The position numbers and the translations under genes were made by a program. Shown piece after piece: positions 23,020 through 23,098 of a DNA stretch of 23,098 nt. Positions within the stretch are counted from its first letter, which is position 1, and each line of letters begins with the position of its first letter. The stretch is from Bacillota bacterium (GTDB taxonomy: Bacteria; Bacillota; Sulfobacillia; Sulfobacillales; Sulfobacillaceae): assembly GCA_023488565.1 (NCBI GenBank), contig JAMDDZ010000016.1:1-23098 (forward strand), given 5' to 3'. The notes beneath the pieces were generated by a model, which searched no databases, was not told the DNA's origin, and worked only from the letters and a program-made list of their open reading frames with translations.

Positions 23020-23098
23020 TTAGACTTTCTTGGAGACGGGGTTTTTGAGAGAGGCGGGTAAGGCCGGAGACCATGGCAGCAGGTCAGCCCAGATGGCC
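23020..23098 (-). CDS. C-terminal end of a gene running off the window
   Basis: Reverse-strand frame entering from the right edge and ending at TAA 23020-23022. The last 25 residues read AIWADLLPWSPALPASLKNP then VSKKV. The basic tail and the hairpin just after the stop suggest a genuine gene end. Too little is visible to name it. Confidence 0.4.
   Translation of the reverse strand, partial: AIWADLLPWSPALPASLKNPVSKKV

Overview
Chromosomal DNA of a moderately GC-rich, endospore-forming Gram-positive bacterium. Evidence: two Spo0E-like phosphatase genes, strong AGGAGG-type ribosome binding sites, GTG/TTG starts, and secreted proteins with monoderm-type signal peptides. The style fits thermoacidophilic Firmicutes such as Sulfobacillus, but the genus is my inference. 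No rRNA, tRNA or CRISPR array was seen.

Left part (1-5.6 kb). A gene graveyard surrounds a few intact genes. There is the frameshifted end of a probable periplasmic-adaptor (HlyD-like) gene, then lspA (signal peptidase II). Next come a broken rluD-type pseudouridine synthase start, an antisense scrap of a DNA methyltransferase, and a decayed membrane protein. Intact genes are an alpha/beta hydrolase (lysophospholipase type), a secreted polysaccharide deacetylase, and a secreted protein with two Y_Y_Y-like beta repeats. A 24-nt perfect palindrome sits at the end of a small ORF.

Cyclic-di-GMP cluster (5.7-10.1 kb). A membrane GGEEF diguanylate cyclase with an I-site is divergent from a compact EAL phosphodiesterase. 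These are followed by a 687-aa globin-GAF-EAL protein, which looks like an oxygen/redox-sensing phosphodiesterase.

Middle (10.1-13 kb). Decayed DNA: ctaB (heme O synthase) and ilvD remnants, a Spo0E-like gene, one small hypothetical gene, and tandem repeats that could be a transposon end.

Defence island (13-22 kb). An AT-richer reverse-strand operon encodes a two-TM protein with a cytosolic domain, an Mrr-type endonuclease, a hypothetical protein and a second small membrane protein. It is divergent from a complete type III restriction-modification system (mod-res). That system is followed by a 502-aa unknown protein whose C-terminus looks like an atypical PD-(D/E)XK nuclease fold. Base composition changes inside mod, close to methyltransferase motif I, suggesting the recognition domain was acquired by recombination.

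Right end. A reverse-strand XRE regulator and a 40-aa peptide carrying a full Walker A consensus, then a second Spo0E-like gene preceded by an inverted pair of Spo0A-box-like heptamers. A hairpin separates it from the end of a convergent gene that runs off the window.
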